Positions 1 to 7,338 of a stretch of DNA of 9,880 nucleotides are shown here, piece by piece. Position numbers and translations under genes: made by a program. The DNA comes from Bacteroidales bacterium UBA4912 (GTDB lineage Bacteria > Bacteroidota > Bacteroidia > Bacteroidales > Dysgonomonadaceae), in assembly GCA_002398875.1 (NCBI GenBank), contig DHCC01000036.1:17838-27717 (forward strand), given 5' to 3'. The notes under the pieces were generated by a model. That model saw only the letters and a list, made by a program, of their open reading frames with translations, was not told the origin of the DNA and did no database searches. How positions within the stretch are numbered: position 1 is the stretch's first letter; each line of letters opens with the position of its first letter.

Positions 1-177
1 TTTTTTTCAAACGGCAAATGTAAAAGATTATAATTATATAGGCAAGTTTTATTGTAAAATGTTACAATTTAGGGCAGCTTTATAATAATTCCGTTGACAG
101 GTTCTTAATCGCAACAACTTTTCTTCTTTCAATGTTGTTTAAATTATTAATATTGACTAGTATCTATGAAACAAAGA

Positions 178-855
178 TTAAATGTATGCAAACTCACAGG
201 GATATTCAGTTTCTTTTTGACAATAAAAGCTATTGGTCAGAAAATGATAAACTTTTCCATTTGAAAAGTCCTCGTATGTCACAAGACGTAGTTTAACCGG
301 GTATTTCCTTACTGAATAATATTCGGTTAGTCTGATGGCAACATCATCCAGTACGCCAGTACTTGAATCAACATTGTGTTTTACAAGCGTTACAAAGTTG
401 ATGTTGTACTTAGACCTGTTGACAAAGAATGCCTGTTCCTTGGTAAACAGACTTAGGCACAGGTCAATTGTAGTACTGCCCAAAGCGTAGACCATATTGT
501 CAAGATCCAGTCTAAATTTGGGATCATCTGCATATAAAAGTCTGGCTTGTTTGATTAAGACCTGGCATAATCGGCATAAATTCTCCAATTGCGTATCTCG
601 TTAGCCTCCGCCAACGTGGATTTAGCAATTGCAGTTCTCAACCCTGAGAGATAAATTTTCGATGAAAAAGAAGTTAAGCTGCTTTCAATGTCACGGAGGC
701 TTTCTCTAGCGGTTAGTTGGGCAAAATTCATAATCAGAAAATGCTCGTTACAGGTTAATCTTCTTACCCGGAAGTAACCCTTGTAACGATCAACGCATCT
801 CTGGAATTGAAAATCTGATTTAAACATCATTAGTTGTTATAAAACAGTTTTGCAT
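178..855 (-). pseudogene. Decayed IS4-family (DUF4372-type) transposase
   Basis: Remnant of a cut-and-paste DDE transposase. The N-terminal part (830-555) has the family wording FAQLTARESLRDIESSL and EANEIRNWRIYADYA; the next part (588-178, other frame) has STTIDLCLSLF, QAFFVNRSKYN and VYHFLTNSF. Intact relatives run to roughly 370-400 residues. Visible lesions: an in-frame TAA at 839-837 splits off an upstream K-T-V-x-x-Q-L piece that matches the usual N-terminus; the likely original ATG at 855-853 is out of frame with it; one base is missing near 561-566, between ADYA and QVLI; the first catalytic Asp of the usual ALDSTTID is Gly (codon 480-478); about 70 residues are missing after CLSLF near 445, including the segment that normally carries the second Asp; and the C-terminal third (YKSRWQVELFFKW and onward) is absent. 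I found no terminal inverted repeats or target duplication. It cannot be active. The family call is firm; the exact IS name is not known. Confidence 0.88.
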
Positions 856-886
856 GAATTCATAATGTTGAATATTAATACATAAA

Positions 887-894
887 CAAAAGTA
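887..894 (-). promoter_or_regulatory. Candidate -7 box of the relic transposase
   Basis: On the minus strand the sequence is TACTTTTG, which fits the Bacteroidota -7 consensus TAnnTTTG, about 30 bases before the likely original start codon at 855-853. No TTTG is seen at the expected distance upstream, so only the -7 element supports the call. Confidence 0.35.
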
Positions 895-1029
895 TAAATC
901 CAAAACTAACTTTAAATTGATAAATGTTGCCGTATTATATCATCAACACTATCCTGTAAACACTACATTAATCATAGGGATAATTATGAGTTGGTACATG
1001 AACAATATAAATATGAATAAAAGTTGAGC

Positions 1030-1067
1030 AAAAAAAACGCATAAGCCTTGAAAAGACCTATGCGTTT
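1030..1067 (-). terminator. Intrinsic terminator of the betaine transporter operon
   Basis: On the minus strand the arms AAACGCATA (1067-1059) and TATGCGTTT (1043-1035) form a 9-bp stem around a 15-base loop. The stem runs straight into a run of eight T (1037-1030). It lies 20 bases after the stop codon of the binding-protein gene. The T-run is on the minus-strand side only, so the terminator serves the operon to its right and not a rightward transcript. Confidence 0.88.
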
Positions 1068-1087
1068 AACTTATATTATACAACAAC

Positions 1088-1936
1088 TTAAAACCAACTA
1101 TTTACCAATTCATAGTTATCCTTATACCACATTTCAGCTCCATCTTCTTCACCTTCACTTTCAATGATTGCCATCAGACCATTAAGCTGCTCTTCACTAA
1201 GATTAAACTTTTTGAAGAAGTCAGCCACTTCAGGCTTGTCCTCTTCAAATCCTCTTCTCGACACAATTGTACATTTGTCGGTAGGATATATGTCTTTAGG
1301 ATCTTCCAAGTATTTAATATCAAAATTATTCCATTTATAGTGTGGTTTCCACCCGGTAATAACAATCCACTCATTGTTCTTTGTGGCTTTTTCAAGAGCA
1401 GCAACCATGGCTGGTCCACTCGATGAGATTTGTTCATAATCAAGACTATACTCATCAATTGCTCTAATAGTATTGCGGTGAATACCTGCTCCACTGCCAA
1501 TTCCAATAATTTCACCGTCAAACTGGTCACGATTAGCGTTAAGCTCTTCTATCGAATTTATGGTAACGTAAGATGGCACAACCAACCCCGTAGTTCCTTC
1601 GCTAAAAGATTCACCCAAAACGACAAGTTTATCTCCATAATCCCTCCAGTAATCCTCGTGCGTATATGGCAGCCAAGCATCAAGGAAAACATCACCTTTT
1701 GAATTTGATTTAGACAACTCACCAAAAATCAAACCGGGTTCGAGGTTAATAAGTTCCACATCATAACCTTTATCCTCTAACGCCACCTTAGCCAAATATG
1801 TAAATGCTACTCCTTCAGACCAGTTGGGGTATAATATGGTTACTTCTTCATTTTCACTTCCAGCACTACCTCCACACGAGATAAATAATAAAGTGGAAGC
1901 TACTATCAGACTTAAATAATACTTTAATTTTTTCAT
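1088..1936 (-). CDS. proX: Glycine betaine-type ABC transporter substrate-binding lipoprotein
   Basis: 282-residue solute-binding protein of the OpuAC/ProX family, which captures glycine betaine, proline betaine or choline-like compounds and delivers them to the permease. Residues 1-20 are a lipoprotein signal peptide with lipobox FISC, and Cys21 is the probable lipid anchor, so it is membrane-tethered, unlike the soluble ProX of E. coli. The mature domain has ILYPNWSEGVAFTYL (34-48), FLDAWLPYTHEDYW (84-97), GIGSGAGI (145-152) and ITGWKPHYKW (193-202). Trp39, Trp88 and Trp196 are good candidates for the aromatic cage that holds a trimethylammonium group; this is inferred from the family, not proven. 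It is the last gene of the operon, 104 bases after the permease gene, and the terminator follows. The upstream region is A-rich (nine A then GG before ATG) with no Shine-Dalgarno sequence. The family is certain; the precise ligand is not. Confidence 0.93.
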   Translation of the reverse strand: MKKLKYYLSLIVASTLLFISCGGSAGSENEEVTILYPNWSEGVAFTYLAKVALEDKGYDVELINLEPGLIFGELSKSNSKGDVFLDAWLPYTHEDYWRDYGDKLVVLGESFSEGTTGLVVPSYVTINSIEELNANRDQFDGEIIGIGSGAGIHRNTIRAIDEYSLDYEQISSSGPAMVAALEKATKNNEWIVITGWKPHYKWNNFDIKYLEDPKDIYPTDKCTIVSRRGFEEDKPEVADFFKKFNLSEEQLNGLMAIIESEGEEDGAEMWYKDNYELVNSWF

Positions 1937-1997
1937 CCTTTTTTTTTATTTACTTTAATTTTTTTCAACTAAATATATTTCTGAAAAACTATAACAG

Positions 1998-2028
1998 ACT
2001 TCAATGGCAGTTTAAACCTATATGAAGT
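1998..2028 (-). other. Inverted repeat between permease and binding-protein genes
   Basis: Within the 104-base gap, ACTTCA (2028-2023 on the minus strand) and TGAAGT (2003-1998) form 6-bp arms around a 19-base spacer. The spacer holds the palindrome GTTTAAAC and a short GG/CC pairing. A run of five T follows about 8 bases later. It could act as a processing or partial termination point that sets the level of the binding protein. It is weak and may be chance. Confidence 0.25.
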
Positions 2029-2040
2029 TTTAAATAATTT

Positions 2041-2904
2041 CTATCTCCTATTAGCAAAAGATTGTGTTATACGGTCGAGTATAATTGCCAGAATAACAAT
2101 ACCAAGACCAGACTCAAAACCTTTTGCAACATCATTTTGCTGTATTCCCTGATACACTATACTTCCTAAACCTTTGGCTCCTACCATTGATGCTATAACC
2201 ACCATTGACAAAGCCAGCAAAATCGCCTGATTTACACCAGTAAGAATAGTCGGCATAGCCAGCGGCAATTCAATCTTTCGTAAAATCTGCTTACCTGTTG
2301 CGCCATAAGCACGTCCTGCCTCAACAACATCCTCCGGAACATTCTTTATCCCAAGGCTCGTGAGTCGGACGGCAGGTGGTAGCGAAAATATTACAGTAGC
2401 TACAATACCCGGAGTGTTGCCAACACTAAAAAAGAAAATGGCCGGAATCAGGTAAACGAAAGCAGGCATAGTTTGCATGAAGTCAAGTATAGGCTTGATT
2501 ATTACATCAGCTGTTTTGTTTTTAGCTGACAATATACCAAGTGGAATACCCAGAACAAGAGCAATAAATGTAGAAACAAGCACCAGCGTAGTAGTATGCA
2601 TAGCATCTTCCCAGTACCCCATAGCGTAGATAAGAGAGAGACCTATTACAATAAAAAGTACCAGTCCAATACCTTCCTTTATACCCTCTTTCTTAAACAT
2701 TTTGTTCCCTGTTTTAGCATAATATGCCAGCAGTATAACAATAATTAAAAAAACGATAAACGGTGTACCAAGCAGAAGACTGTTAATACTATCCACAATC
2801 CACGTAATACCTTCGTCCATCGCACTCCAGAGAAACGAAAAATTTTCCTCCAAAGCATTAATTCCTATTTCAATATATTTTCCTAAATCAATTATTCTTT
2901 CCAT
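2041..2904 (-). CDS. proW: Glycine betaine-type ABC transporter permease
   Basis: 287-residue inner-membrane permease of the ProW/OpuAB family (BPD_transp_1 fold), forming the channel through which the osmolyte passes. The N-terminal part (about 1-45) is amphipathic. A hydrophobic helix at about 47-62, one at 78-95 and then a core of about five helices from 105 to 280 follow. The core holds TLVLVSTFIALVLGIPLGI (105-123), DFMQTMPAFVYLIPAIFF (141-158) and the cytoplasmic EAA coupling loop EAGRAYGATGKQILRKIELP (195-214) that docks on the ATPase. LGIVILAIILDRITQ is the C-terminal helix. Length and motif order match the family. The gene lies 27 bases after the ATPase gene, consistent with co-transcription. 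The symbol opuAB would serve equally well. Confidence 0.94.
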   Translation of the reverse strand: MERIIDLGKYIEIGINALEENFSFLWSAMDEGITWIVDSINSLLLGTPFIVFLIIVILLAYYAKTGNKMFKKEGIKEGIGLVLFIVIGLSLIYAMGYWEDAMHTTTLVLVSTFIALVLGIPLGILSAKNKTADVIIKPILDFMQTMPAFVYLIPAIFFFSVGNTPGIVATVIFSLPPAVRLTSLGIKNVPEDVVEAGRAYGATGKQILRKIELPLAMPTILTGVNQAILLALSMVVIASMVGAKGLGSIVYQGIQQNDVAKGFESGLGIVILAIILDRITQSFANRR

Positions 2905-2931
2905 AGAGTCAGTTTTTTAAAGCATCCGTTT

Positions 2932-4176
2932 TTAAATATCGTTTGCTTTTCTTATCAAATGCTTTACCTCTTCATCTCCAAAACGCGTTGCCTCGATAAT
3001 CAACGAAGTTTGGGTCACAAGTCCCAATAACCTGCCGTTATCTTTTTCAACTACAGCTAAAGGATAGTTATTACCTGATATAAGGGGCAACATCTCTTCT
3101 ACTGTGTACTCCTTATAAACGCTAGGCACCTCGGTCTTCAAGGCTTTATCCAGCGATTTCTCCTTATTATCAGCAAGATCCAACACATCTCTGAGCCATA
3201 CATATCCAACAAAAGCTCTCTGTTCGTCTTCTACTGGCAAAAATTTCACACCCTGCTCGCGCATTTTGCGTATTGCTCTCATCGGTCCATCTTTATCCAA
3301 ACGTAAAATCGATGGTTTTGTAAACATGAGTGACTCGGCTGTAATAATTGTTTTGCGATCCACCTTCTCTACAAAAGCACTTACATAATCGCTTGCCGGA
3401 TTGGTAAGTATCTCCTCTGCAGTACCAATCTGCTCAATAATACCGTCCTTCATAATCATAATTCTATCACCCAGTTTAATGGCTTCATCCAAATCATGAG
3501 TTATGAAAACAATTGTCTTTTGCACTTTCTTCTGAATCTGCAAGAGTTCATCCTGCATATCAGACTTAATAAGTGGATCAAGCGCAGAAAAAGCCTCATC
3601 CATCAAAAGCACTTCAGTATCATTAGCCAGTGCTCTGGCAAGTCCTACTCGCTGTTGCATTCCACCAGACATTGCCGATGGATACAAATCTTCATAACCT
3701 TTCAATCCAACAGTCTCGAGTGCATCTAACGCTTTTTTCTCACGTTCAATCTTATCATCGCCTCTGATCTCAAGACCGAAAGCAGCGTTTTCCAGAATAG
3801 TTTTGTGAGGCAAAAGTCCAAATTTCTGAAAAACCATACTCATCTCAAAACGTCGGGTATGAAGTAGCTCATTATTGCTCTCACCCGTAATGTCTTCACC
3901 CTTGAAAAACACCTTTCCTGAGGTAGGTTCATTCAACCTGTTTAAACAACGAATCAACGAAGATTTTCCACTGCCCGACAAACCCATTACCACGAATATC
4001 TCACCTTCATAAACTTCAAAACTTGCCCTATTAATACCAACGGCACATTTTGTTTGCTCTAAAATCTTTGCTTTAGAAGCCCCCTGCATAAGCATTTCAA
4101 GTGCCTCCTTTTTTCTTTTACCGAATATGAGGGTTAGATCTTCAACCCTCAACTTAACACTGTTACTTTCAATCAT
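2932..4176 (-). CDS. proV: Glycine betaine-type ABC transporter ATPase with tandem CBS domains
   Basis: 414-residue ATPase of the ProV/OpuAA family that drives osmolyte import. The N-terminal extension (about 1-48) is typical of this subfamily. Walker A is GLSGSGKS (65-72), with Q-loop Gln117 in MVFQKFGLLPHKT, signature MSGGMQQRVGLARAL (169-183), Walker B LLMDEAFSALDP (190-201) with Glu194 as catalytic base, and H-loop His227 in FITHDLDEA. All catalytic elements are intact. Residues about 278-400 form two CBS domains, including PSILRLDKDGPMRAIRKM and NYPLAVVEKDNGRLLGLVT. In the related OpuA transporter such domains sense ionic strength or cyclic-di-AMP; that role here is inferred. It is the second gene of the operon, 24 bases after the porin gene and 27 bases before the permease gene. 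Confidence 0.95.
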   Translation of the reverse strand: MIESNSVKLRVEDLTLIFGKRKKEALEMLMQGASKAKILEQTKCAVGINRASFEVYEGEIFVVMGLSGSGKSSLIRCLNRLNEPTSGKVFFKGEDITGESNNELLHTRRFEMSMVFQKFGLLPHKTILENAAFGLEIRGDDKIEREKKALDALETVGLKGYEDLYPSAMSGGMQQRVGLARALANDTEVLLMDEAFSALDPLIKSDMQDELLQIQKKVQKTIVFITHDLDEAIKLGDRIMIMKDGIIEQIGTAEEILTNPASDYVSAFVEKVDRKTIITAESLMFTKPSILRLDKDGPMRAIRKMREQGVKFLPVEDEQRAFVGYVWLRDVLDLADNKEKSLDKALKTEVPSVYKEYTVEEMLPLISGNNYPLAVVEKDNGRLLGLVTQTSLIIEATRFGDEEVKHLIRKANDI

Positions 4177-4200
4177 TATTGACTTATTTGTTTTTTGATT

Positions 4201-5397
4201 TTAGAAGTAATACCCCAAATTTATATTGAATCGACTGTTCCATTCCTGATTCCCAACGCCTGAACCAAGTCCTTTACCAAAGGAATCTGTTAGCCAGGGC
4301 TGATTCTTACCAAGTGCATAGTCTAAATATGTATATAACGGTCCTGCCGTAATAAGCATTCCCGGAATAAGGAAATGGGTATCATGAAATATTTCAACAT
4401 CCTTATCTACCATAGAGTAGTCTAAATATGTCTGTATAGAAGTTATTGGTCCCCAATTTACAGGAAAAGTGTATGCCAGCCCGGCAACATAAACATTTGC
4501 TTTTGAAGCAACACCTCCGGTATAACCATCTCCTCCACCATAGTGATATCCATAACCACCCATCTGAACCACATCAAGCATATCACCGTTGTTACTTTTC
4601 GCACTATAGTCATAACGTATAACTTCAGTTTTCAGATTGAATCGTCCGAAGTTACCCTCAAGATGAGCTGCAATGGCCGTTGATAAATCTGTCTCATCGA
4701 GCGAAGTGTTATAAATTCCACCAGCCTGTGCAGACAAACCCACATGCCAATTTTCATCAAAATGCCACACCAGGCGAGCATTAATTTGGTTCAATTCCTG
4801 ATTTGTAGCATCAGTCATAACAATATCACCATTGCTGTCAACAAAAGCACCCTGCCCGGGTACAATATCATACGAATACCTTCCAGCTAAAGCATCGAAT
4901 CCAGGTCCAGCAGGTTCAGGCTGCCTAAAATAAGCCAAAGTCAAATTCAACTTATCAGTGGCTTCAATGTCAAACTTCACCCCCATATCATAATCATCCT
5001 CCAAACCTAAGTAATATGGAATCTGAAACCACCATGAGTGGGATGCGAAGCCAGGGAGACCAAAAGGTACTTGAGAAACTCCAACTTTCATATATACTTT
5101 ATCTGAAAAAGCATATCCGAGGTATCCGTGATGAATAAAGTGAGTATCTGAAGTTGGATAAAAACGATATTCAAAACTAAGATCGACTCCACTCATTGAG
5201 CCATCCACATTAAGCCTCCATGTATCCCATGTTGCTTGTGGATTTAACTTGCTCCACCCATTCTCATAGTTGGTAGCAAGAATATTATACCTCATTGCAC
5301 CTCCAATCTTAAACCCATCTTGTTTACTATCTTCAGAGAATGCTGTAAATGAGAATATTAATAACGTAACCAGTAAAACAACTCTTTTAAAAAACAT
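4201..5397 (-). CDS. Outer-membrane beta-barrel porin-like protein, first gene of the betaine operon
   Basis: 398-residue exported barrel protein. Residues 1-21 are a Sec signal peptide (hydrophobic VVLLVTLLIFSFTAF, likely cut after Ser21). The rest alternates polar and hydrophobic residues as transmembrane beta-strands do, for example FKIGGAMRYNILATNY (29-44), WRLNVDGSMSGVDLSFEYRF (60-79) and VYMKVGVSQVPFGLPGF (101-117). It ends in FNINLGYYF with a terminal Phe, the usual BAM recognition signal. The VGVSQVPFGLPGF block and overall plan resemble the phosphate-selective porin OprO/OprP group, but I cannot fix the family or ligand. A Gly/Tyr-rich stretch (GGYGYHYGGGDGYTGG) lies mid-barrel, probably an extracellular loop. 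The gene follows the only strong promoter of the unit and lies 24 bases ahead of the ATPase gene, so it is probably the outer-membrane entry for the same substrate. That link is inference from context. Confidence 0.82.
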   Translation of the reverse strand: MFFKRVVLLVTLLIFSFTAFSEDSKQDGFKIGGAMRYNILATNYENGWSKLNPQATWDTWRLNVDGSMSGVDLSFEYRFYPTSDTHFIHHGYLGYAFSDKVYMKVGVSQVPFGLPGFASHSWWFQIPYYLGLEDDYDMGVKFDIEATDKLNLTLAYFRQPEPAGPGFDALAGRYSYDIVPGQGAFVDSNGDIVMTDATNQELNQINARLVWHFDENWHVGLSAQAGGIYNTSLDETDLSTAIAAHLEGNFGRFNLKTEVIRYDYSAKSNNGDMLDVVQMGGYGYHYGGGDGYTGGVASKANVYVAGLAYTFPVNWGPITSIQTYLDYSMVDKDVEIFHDTHFLIPGMLITAGPLYTYLDYALGKNQPWLTDSFGKGLGSGVGNQEWNSRFNINLGYYF

Positions 5398-5621
5398 ATC
5401 TTAATATTTAATCACTATACATGCCGTGCATTTCACACCAAAGTGTATATAACACAAAGTATGCAATTTGTAATGGCTCAAAATCTCAATCAGCATGTAA
5501 ATGGGAAAACTATTAAATAGACCCTTTTGCAAAAGAAACCTACTCCGGAGAGGCAATTGGTAAACTTATTTACTATGCCTTGTGAGATCAGTAGAAGTGT
5601 AGTTTTGTTTAAAATGCGGTG
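5398..5621 (-). promoter_or_regulatory. Long leader of the porin-betaine transporter operon
   Basis: About 220 bases separate the predicted start of transcription from the porin ATG, long for this group. On the minus strand, TACATGC (5499-5493) can pair with GCATGTA (5424-5418). Nested inside, TGCAT (5465-5461) can pair with ATGCA (5431-5427). Within that, ACAC (5446-5443) can pair either with the GTGT before it (5455-5452) or with the GTGT after it (5438-5435), so two exclusive hairpins are possible close to the start codon. Farther up are CTTTTGCAAAAG and CTCCGGAG palindromes. I do not recognise a known riboswitch class and see no convincing leader peptide. The pairings are read by eye, without energy calculation. 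Confidence 0.4.
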
Positions 5622-5652
5622 CAAAGGTACGTAAACAATGATAAAAGACAAA
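5622..5652 (-). promoter_or_regulatory. Promoter of the porin-proVWX operon
   Basis: On the minus strand, TTTG (5652-5649), exactly 19 bases, then TACCTTTG (5629-5622) followed by CACCGC. This fits the Bacteroidota primary-sigma promoter, TTTG at -33 and TAnnTTTG at -7, with correct spacing. Transcription should start a few bases past 5622, near 5615-5618. It is the best promoter in the window and the only clear one for the four-gene unit. Confidence 0.82.
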
Positions 5653-5668
5653 CTTAAATTTACATTTT

Positions 5669-5700
5669 TTCGAAAGCATTCGAATCTTCAACTACTTGAA
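5669..5700. promoter_or_regulatory. Two tandem TTC/GAA dyads upstream of the operon promoter
   Basis: TTCGAA-AGCA-TTCGAA (5669-5684) is followed after two bases by TTCAA-CTAC-TTGAA (5687-5700). Both have a four-base spacer, and their centres are 17 bases apart. The first dyad is centred about 60 bases before the predicted transcription start, where an activator would bind. No regulator gene is adjacent, so the binding protein is unknown. Between 5701 and 5901 I see only AT-rich sequence, a weak hairpin TTACAT/ATGTAA (5808-5825) and the dyad at 5864-5878. Confidence 0.4.
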
Positions 5701-5863
5701 ACAAGCTTCAGGTAAGGATTTTTGATATGAATATTCGTCAGTTTTTATGTTAAAGCATAATTGATAAATAAACAGAAATCTTTTAACACACAAAAGTTAA
5801 ATGATGATTACATAAAATAATGTAAGACTTTTACTACCCTGAAATGTATAAACTAGCATAGCA

Positions 5864-5878
5864 TATGTCTGAGACATA
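5864..5878. other. Perfect 7-bp dyad after the acyltransferase gene
   Basis: TATGTCT-G-AGACATA is a perfect inverted repeat with a single central base, 23 bases beyond the acyltransferase stop codon. As RNA it could fold as a 6-bp stem with a three-base loop, but no T-run follows, so it is not a standard intrinsic terminator. It could mark transcript ends or be a protein-binding site. Confidence 0.3.
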
Positions 5879-5901
5879 CTCACACAAGGAACTTTCTCCT
5901 G

Positions 5902-7056
5902 TCAACGTATTTGCTTCTGTTTGTCAGTATCACGGCGGAATGCCAAATATTTCCTCACAGGAACATCATACAGTTTCAAAATTATCCATGCTAAAAGTAT
6001 ATTGCCAAACAACAATACAATTGCCATAGGCCAAACCTCTGTAAATGTCAGTTCATTTTTCCACACCCATGAGTAGAAAAGATACATAAATGGGTAGTGT
6101 ACCATATATAACGGGTATGAAATATCACCAAGAAATTTACATAGTCTTTCGGAGAATTTACTTTTAATAGTACCAGATGCACCGATATAAACTAGAATCG
6201 GGAAAATTATAATTGTGCATATAGCATCATATAAACCATTCATCCAAAGCTTATCATCATCTCCGATAAATGGCATTGACAGCAATACAACTATAATTAA
6301 GCTACTAATCAAAAACGCTCCTTTTATTCTTTTTGGCTTAAACACACGCGACATTAACAATCCGGCTGAGAATGCATAAAGCAGTCTTAGTAAACCACCA
6401 ATAAAGTTATTATCAGCAAGGGTCCACCCTACTCCCAAGTGGCCAAATCCTGAGAAGTTACATACTGCAAAAACTGTCAAACCTATAGCGGAAAGTGACA
6501 CAACCACCTTAAGAGCTTTTGTCGAAAAGCGACGTAATAATAGTGCATAAAGAATATTTCCTATATATTCAAAAAGGAGCGACCAACTAGGTCCGTTAAG
6601 CGGAAACATCTCGCCATTACCTCGCACCTCAGCACCACTACCGGGTAGTGCAGGTATAAGAAAAATATGAAGCACAAATGATAATGCAATCATCAGAAAA
6701 GGTACCTTCGTAGCATCCCACGTTTCACCTCCCTGAATAAGAAAAGTAATCAATCCCAATAAAGCTCCCATTATAACCAATGGCTGCAAACGAATCAGAC
6801 GCCTGCGGAAGAAATTCCCAACACTCATCTTTCCCCATCGGTCGTCATAAGCATAACCGATTACAAAACCCGATAATACAAAGAAAAAATCAACGGCAAG
6901 ATACCCATGGTTAAACTTCTGATCCATCGAACTTGTGGCAAAAGCCTCAAAAATGTGATAAAAAATCACCATTAGCGCTGCTACACCGCGCAATCCGTTG
7001 AGAATTTGAAAATGAGGTTTTGTGTCTGAAAATAATGCAGATGATATATTGGACAT
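5902..7056 (-). CDS. Acyltransferase 3 family integral membrane protein
   Basis: 384-residue membrane O-acyltransferase of the Acyl_transf_3 family, which transfers acetyl or other acyl groups onto polysaccharides, lipids or glycosides at the inner membrane. It opens with the family motif LNGLRGVAALMVIFYHI (19-35); Arg23 and His34 are the conserved R-x10-H pair. Then come GYLAVDFFFVLSGFVIGYAY (51-70), RRRLIRLQPL (84-93), PSWSLLFEY (156-164, with Glu163) and GDISYPLYMVHYPF (310-323). About ten hydrophobic helices span the length, and the tail is short and basic. The length is normal and there is no fused SGNH or other domain. It stands alone on the minus strand, 504 bases from the porin gene, with no glycosyltransferase or polysaccharide genes nearby, so the acceptor cannot be inferred. 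A -7 box lies at 7098-7105. Confidence 0.92.
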   Translation of the reverse strand: MSNISSALFSDTKPHFQILNGLRGVAALMVIFYHIFEAFATSSMDQKFNHGYLAVDFFFVLSGFVIGYAYDDRWGKMSVGNFFRRRLIRLQPLVIMGALLGLITFLIQGGETWDATKVPFLMIALSFVLHIFLIPALPGSGAEVRGNGEMFPLNGPSWSLLFEYIGNILYALLLRRFSTKALKVVVSLSAIGLTVFAVCNFSGFGHLGVGWTLADNNFIGGLLRLLYAFSAGLLMSRVFKPKRIKGAFLISSLIIVVLLSMPFIGDDDKLWMNGLYDAICTIIIFPILVYIGASGTIKSKFSERLCKFLGDISYPLYMVHYPFMYLFYSWVWKNELTFTEVWPMAIVLLFGNILLAWIILKLYDVPVRKYLAFRRDTDKQKQIR

Positions 7057-7097
7057 AAATATATTAAGAGTGTAGTTCTACAATTGTTTTGAATAAA

Positions 7098-7105
7098 CAA
7101 AAGTA
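7098..7105 (-). promoter_or_regulatory. Candidate -7 box of the acyltransferase gene
   Basis: On the minus strand TACTTTTG fits TAnnTTTG, 41 bases before the ATG. No TTTG is found 19-21 bases upstream, so the match rests on the -7 element. The 13-base word TACTTTTGTTTAT is the same as the box of the relic transposase near 890. Confidence 0.42.
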
Positions 7106-7285
7106 AACATTTTTCATTAATGCCCCATTTATAAGGTTCCGTATCAATTTAAATAACTCTGATTTTGTTTAATAAAATCACAGCTATATATTACAGTAAA
7201 CATTTAAGTATAATCATTTTACTAATTATAAGTACTGTTGAAAATATTACAAAACAATTTAACCACATAATAACTTTTTTTGCAT

Positions 7286-7293
7286 TATCTTTG
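7286..7293 (+). promoter_or_regulatory. Candidate -7 box of the OmpA relic
   Basis: TATCTTTG is a full match to the Bacteroidota -7 consensus TAnnTTTG, 45 bases before the ATG at 7339. A -33 TTTG is not visible. If still active, it would transcribe the broken OmpA gene and perhaps read on toward the two small genes at 7729-8188. Confidence 0.45.
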
Positions 7294-7338
7294 ATAAATT
7301 AAACACAATAGTCACTCCTTATTAATAAAACAATTATC

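Noticed and set aside
1..177. Possible C-terminus of the transposase or another small gene on the minus strand
   Set aside because: The longest frame there is about 27 codons with no ATG and no similarity to the IS4 C-terminal motifs; I cannot support a feature.
856..1029. Possible IS terminal inverted repeat or small RNA in the gap right of the relic
   Set aside because: The stretch is AT-rich with no matching inverted end and no stem of useful length apart from the promoter-like box.
1174..1702. Open frames on both strands inside the binding-protein gene
   Set aside because: They overlap a gene with clear family motifs over its full length, and their translations show no domain, signal or family pattern.
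3496..3729. Plus-strand open frame of 77 codons inside the ATPase gene
   Set aside because: It runs antisense through the Walker B and signature region, and its translation has no recognisable features.
5523..5560. CTTTTGCAAAAG and CTCCGGAG palindromes considered as a known riboswitch or rho-independent attenuator
   Set aside because: Neither has a usable loop plus a T-run, and the flanking bases do not match SAM, TPP, cobalamin, preQ1 or THF core motifs that I know.
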